Shown piece by piece: positions 62,590 through 64,000 of a DNA stretch of 64,000 bases. Positions within the stretch are counted from its first letter, which is position 1; each line of letters opens with the position of its first letter. The position numbers were made by a program, and so were the translations under genes. A model generated the notes under the pieces. It searched no databases and was not told where the DNA came from. It saw nothing but the letters and a program-made list of their open reading frames with translations. The stretch covers positions 186,001 to 250,000 of the forward strand of contig CP099650.1 of the NCBI GenBank assembly GCA_024123915.1, read 5' to 3'. This stretch comes from Oxalobacteraceae bacterium OTU3CAMAD1 (GTDB lineage Bacteria > Pseudomonadota > Gammaproteobacteria > Burkholderiales > Burkholderiaceae_D).

Positions 62590-63702
62590 GGGTCAGATAC
62601 CGTCTTGAATAGCAAGCCCTTTCAGCAAATAATTTGCGTCAAAGGGCTTGCCGTTGTGAATCACCCCGTAGATCAGGTGGGCGAGTTTATGCATCACGGC
62701 GCCGACTACGGCCTTCTTTGCCATGCCAGTGGTGGCCAATCGCTCTGCGAAACGACGTAGTATGGGGTTATGCCGGCTCCCCACTAAGCTTGGCATGTAG
62801 AGTGCGGCACGCATCGACGTGCTGCCAGTTCGACTGATCACGGTTCGTCCTTTGAGCGAACTCCCGGAACTGCGCTGTTTGGGTGTTACTCCGAGAAAGG
62901 CTGCAAATGCCTTAGCGCTGTCAAATCGTCGAATGTTGCCGAGGTGGCCCAGGATTTTGGCCACCGTCGTCATCCCCAAGCCAGGAATGCTGACCAGTAA
63001 ATCGGCGTCACGTTTGAGATCAGGATGACGGTCAATGTGGTCGTCGATATCATCTTCGAGCTTTTCAATCTCAGCGCTCAGCCAGGCGATGTGCTGCTTG
63101 ACGTGTTCTGCTACATCATCGAGCCCACTGATGCTTAACGCCTCCATCCGATTTTCTTCTTGCTGGCGAATATCTTTTAATGCCTGTACGCGCAACGACC
63201 ACGCCCGCAGCTGGCGCTGCTCGAGAGGCGGTGGATGCCAGGCCGGCGGTGCCATCGCACGGCAGTAGCGCGCAATCAAGCCTGCATCGATTTCATCGTT
63301 CTTATTGCGTATATTTTCGCTGTGGCCAAAGCCTTTGATGCAGGCAGGATTGACCACGCTCACCAGCATGCCGACTTGATGCAAAGCTAGCGCTACCGGT
63401 TCAGAATAGACCCCAGTCGCTTCCATGCACACATGCATCGCCGACAGCGGCACTTTGGATTTACCAAGCCAGTCCACCAACGCCTGATGGCCCTTGGCAC
63501 AATTTTCAACTACCTTGGCCTTAATCTTCCCGTCCACCAACAAGGCCACATCGAGCTTCTTCTTACTGACATCAATACCTACCGCAGCGCTTATCGTATC
63601 CATTTTTGACCTTCCTCGTATGCGGGCTTACGCGCTAACGCGATGGCCCCAGATACCGTTCGGACTTATAAAATGAAACAGGCGAAGGCACCTATCTGAC
63701 CC
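62590..63702 (-). mobile_element. IS110-family insertion sequence
   Basis: The transposase gene is flanked by the inverted repeat GGGTCAGATA (62590-62599) and TATCTGACCC (63693-63702), giving about 1.1 kb. The left repeat overlaps the transposase stop. IS110 elements have subterminal rather than terminal repeats, so the true ends may lie some bases outside. A second inverted pair at the right (ACCGTTCGGACTTA at 63655, TAAGTCTGAACGGT at 63719) spans the right repeat. Confidence 0.75.
62593..63603 (-). CDS. IS110 family transposase
   Basis: 336 residues. The N-terminal DEDD (RuvC-like) domain has GIDVSKKKLDVAL, MEATGVYSEP and NKNDEIDAGLIARY. The C-terminal Transposase_20 domain has LLVSIPGLGMTTVAKILGHL, FAAFLGVTPKQRSSGSSLKG and the serine RTGSTSMRAALYM. 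Both halves are intact, so it may be active. RBS AGGAAGG before ATG 63603. Confidence 0.95.
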   Translation of the reverse strand: MDTISAAVGIDVSKKKLDVALLVDGKIKAKVVENCAKGHQALVDWLGKSKVPLSAMHVCMEATGVYSEPVALALHQVGMLVSVVNPACIKGFGHSENIRNKNDEIDAGLIARYCRAMAPPAWHPPPLEQRQLRAWSLRVQALKDIRQQEENRMEALSISGLDDVAEHVKQHIAWLSAEIEKLEDDIDDHIDRHPDLKRDADLLVSIPGLGMTTVAKILGHLGNIRRFDSAKAFAAFLGVTPKQRSSGSSLKGRTVISRTGSTSMRAALYMPSLVGSRHNPILRRFAERLATTGMAKKAVVGAVMHKLAHLIYGVIHNGKPFDANYLLKGLAIQDGI

Positions 63703-63797
63703 ACGTGCTCGTCGGCACTAAGTCTGAACGGTGTCACTCCGCCTGACCGCATCAACATCTGTATTATCCGGTGCCGAGGCGGTAATCTCAATATACG

Positions 63798-63879
63798 AAG
63801 TCTGACATTCGGACATGAACCCATGCGTAGGTAGGGAGCTTCCTTTCTACGGCTTAGCCCGTGTCCGAATGTCAGACTT
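63798..63879. repeat. 82-nt element with perfect 18-bp inverted arms
   Basis: AAGTCTGACATTCGGACA (63798-63815) and its exact complement (63862-63879) enclose a 46-nt loop. It lies about 95 bp right of the IS repeat in non-coding sequence. It could be a MITE-like element, a REP-type hairpin or an RNA structure. It does not fit the attC consensus and has no adjacent T tract. Confidence 0.75.
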
Positions 63880-63898
63880 GACCCCGAGGTTTGGGAAT

Positions 63899-63941
63899 AA
63901 AAAAACCGGGCAGCGAACGGGGATCACCCACTCGCTCCCGG
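63899..63941 (-). terminator. Intrinsic terminator for a gene entering from the right edge
   Basis: On the minus strand, CCGGGAGCGA / TCGCTGCCCGG (one bulge) is followed by seven T and ATT. It begins 27 bp past a minus-strand stop codon at 63969. Confidence 0.75.
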
Positions 63942-63968
63942 CTGGGAAGCAAACCGTTCCGCTGCTAA

Positions 63969-64000
63969 TTAACGTGGCAGGTCGGAATAGCCCATCAGGA
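63969..64000 (-). CDS. C-terminal end of a minus-strand gene cut by the window
   Basis: Nine codons reading LMGYSDLPR and TAA (63969-63971) on the minus strand, followed by a terminator at proper distance. Too short to identify the protein; the frame is chosen because of the terminator. Confidence 0.4.
   Translation of the reverse strand, partial: LMGYSDLPR

Noticed and set aside
63798..63879. Integron attC site
   Set aside because: The arms do not carry the RYYYAAC / GTTRRRY core, and no integrase or cassettes are nearby.

Overview
The window reads as chromosome of a GC-rich betaproteobacterium, most likely an Oxalobacteraceae member of the Massilia / Duganella / Janthinobacterium type. 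This is inferred from gene order (mla - ABC transporter - bolA - murA - hisGD..BHAFIE - hinT - tatABC is a betaproteobacterial arrangement), from hemE next to priA, and from codon bias. No rRNA or tRNA gene was recognised and no CRISPR array was seen.

Left part (1-28.4 kb), mostly minus strand. It opens with a vgrG (type VI secretion spike) whose two parts face each other. It continues with a periplasmic-sensor GGDEF-EAL protein, an RCC1-repeat lipoprotein, a YgiQ radical SAM protein, two small conserved proteins, tandem exported M3 oligopeptidases, a TMEM175-like channel, a PIN/Phd toxin-antitoxin pair with an operator palindrome, an SRPBCC protein, a membrane GGDEF protein, UPF0303, SlyX, a Cache protein, Rep helicase, a degenerate HD-GYP protein, a dihydrolipoamide-dehydrogenase-like flavoprotein divergent from an ArgP-like LysR regulator, and PriA.

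Middle (28.4-40 kb). Between priA and hemE lies an AT-rich non-coding stretch of about 740 bp holding five perfect and two near-perfect DnaA boxes plus an exact 30-bp direct repeat. It is the strongest unexplained signal here and a candidate replication origin or DnaA-binding locus. hemE is followed by plus-strand genes: an S9 peptidase, a 1,387-residue SNF2 helicase, a CBS-pair protein, a DUF885 peptidase with a Lys/Ser/Thr-rich linker, and a membrane-anchored coiled coil built from 33-bp tandem repeats.

Right part (40-57.2 kb). This is an unbroken minus-strand series of 25 genes transcribed mlaF>E>D>A>C>B - ABC ATPase/permease - bolA - murA - hisG>D - DNA methyltransferase - hisC>B>H>A>F>I>E - hinT - tatA>B>C. 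It links outer-membrane phospholipid transport, peptidoglycan precursor synthesis, complete histidine synthesis from hisG to hisE (HisN and HisZ are not here) and Tat export. Many junctions overlap or have gaps of 0-3 nt. A solitary DNA methyltransferase is translationally coupled inside the his genes.

Right end (57.4-64 kb). It holds an SDR oxidoreductase, then a LysR regulator divergent from a four-gene set (muconolactone-isomerase-like protein, alpha/beta hydrolase, DJ-1/PfpI protein, ACMSD-like amidohydrolase). This looks like a small catabolic or detoxification operon. It ends at an IS110-family element, followed by an 82-nt element with perfect 18-bp inverted arms and a minus-strand terminator for a gene that enters from the right edge.
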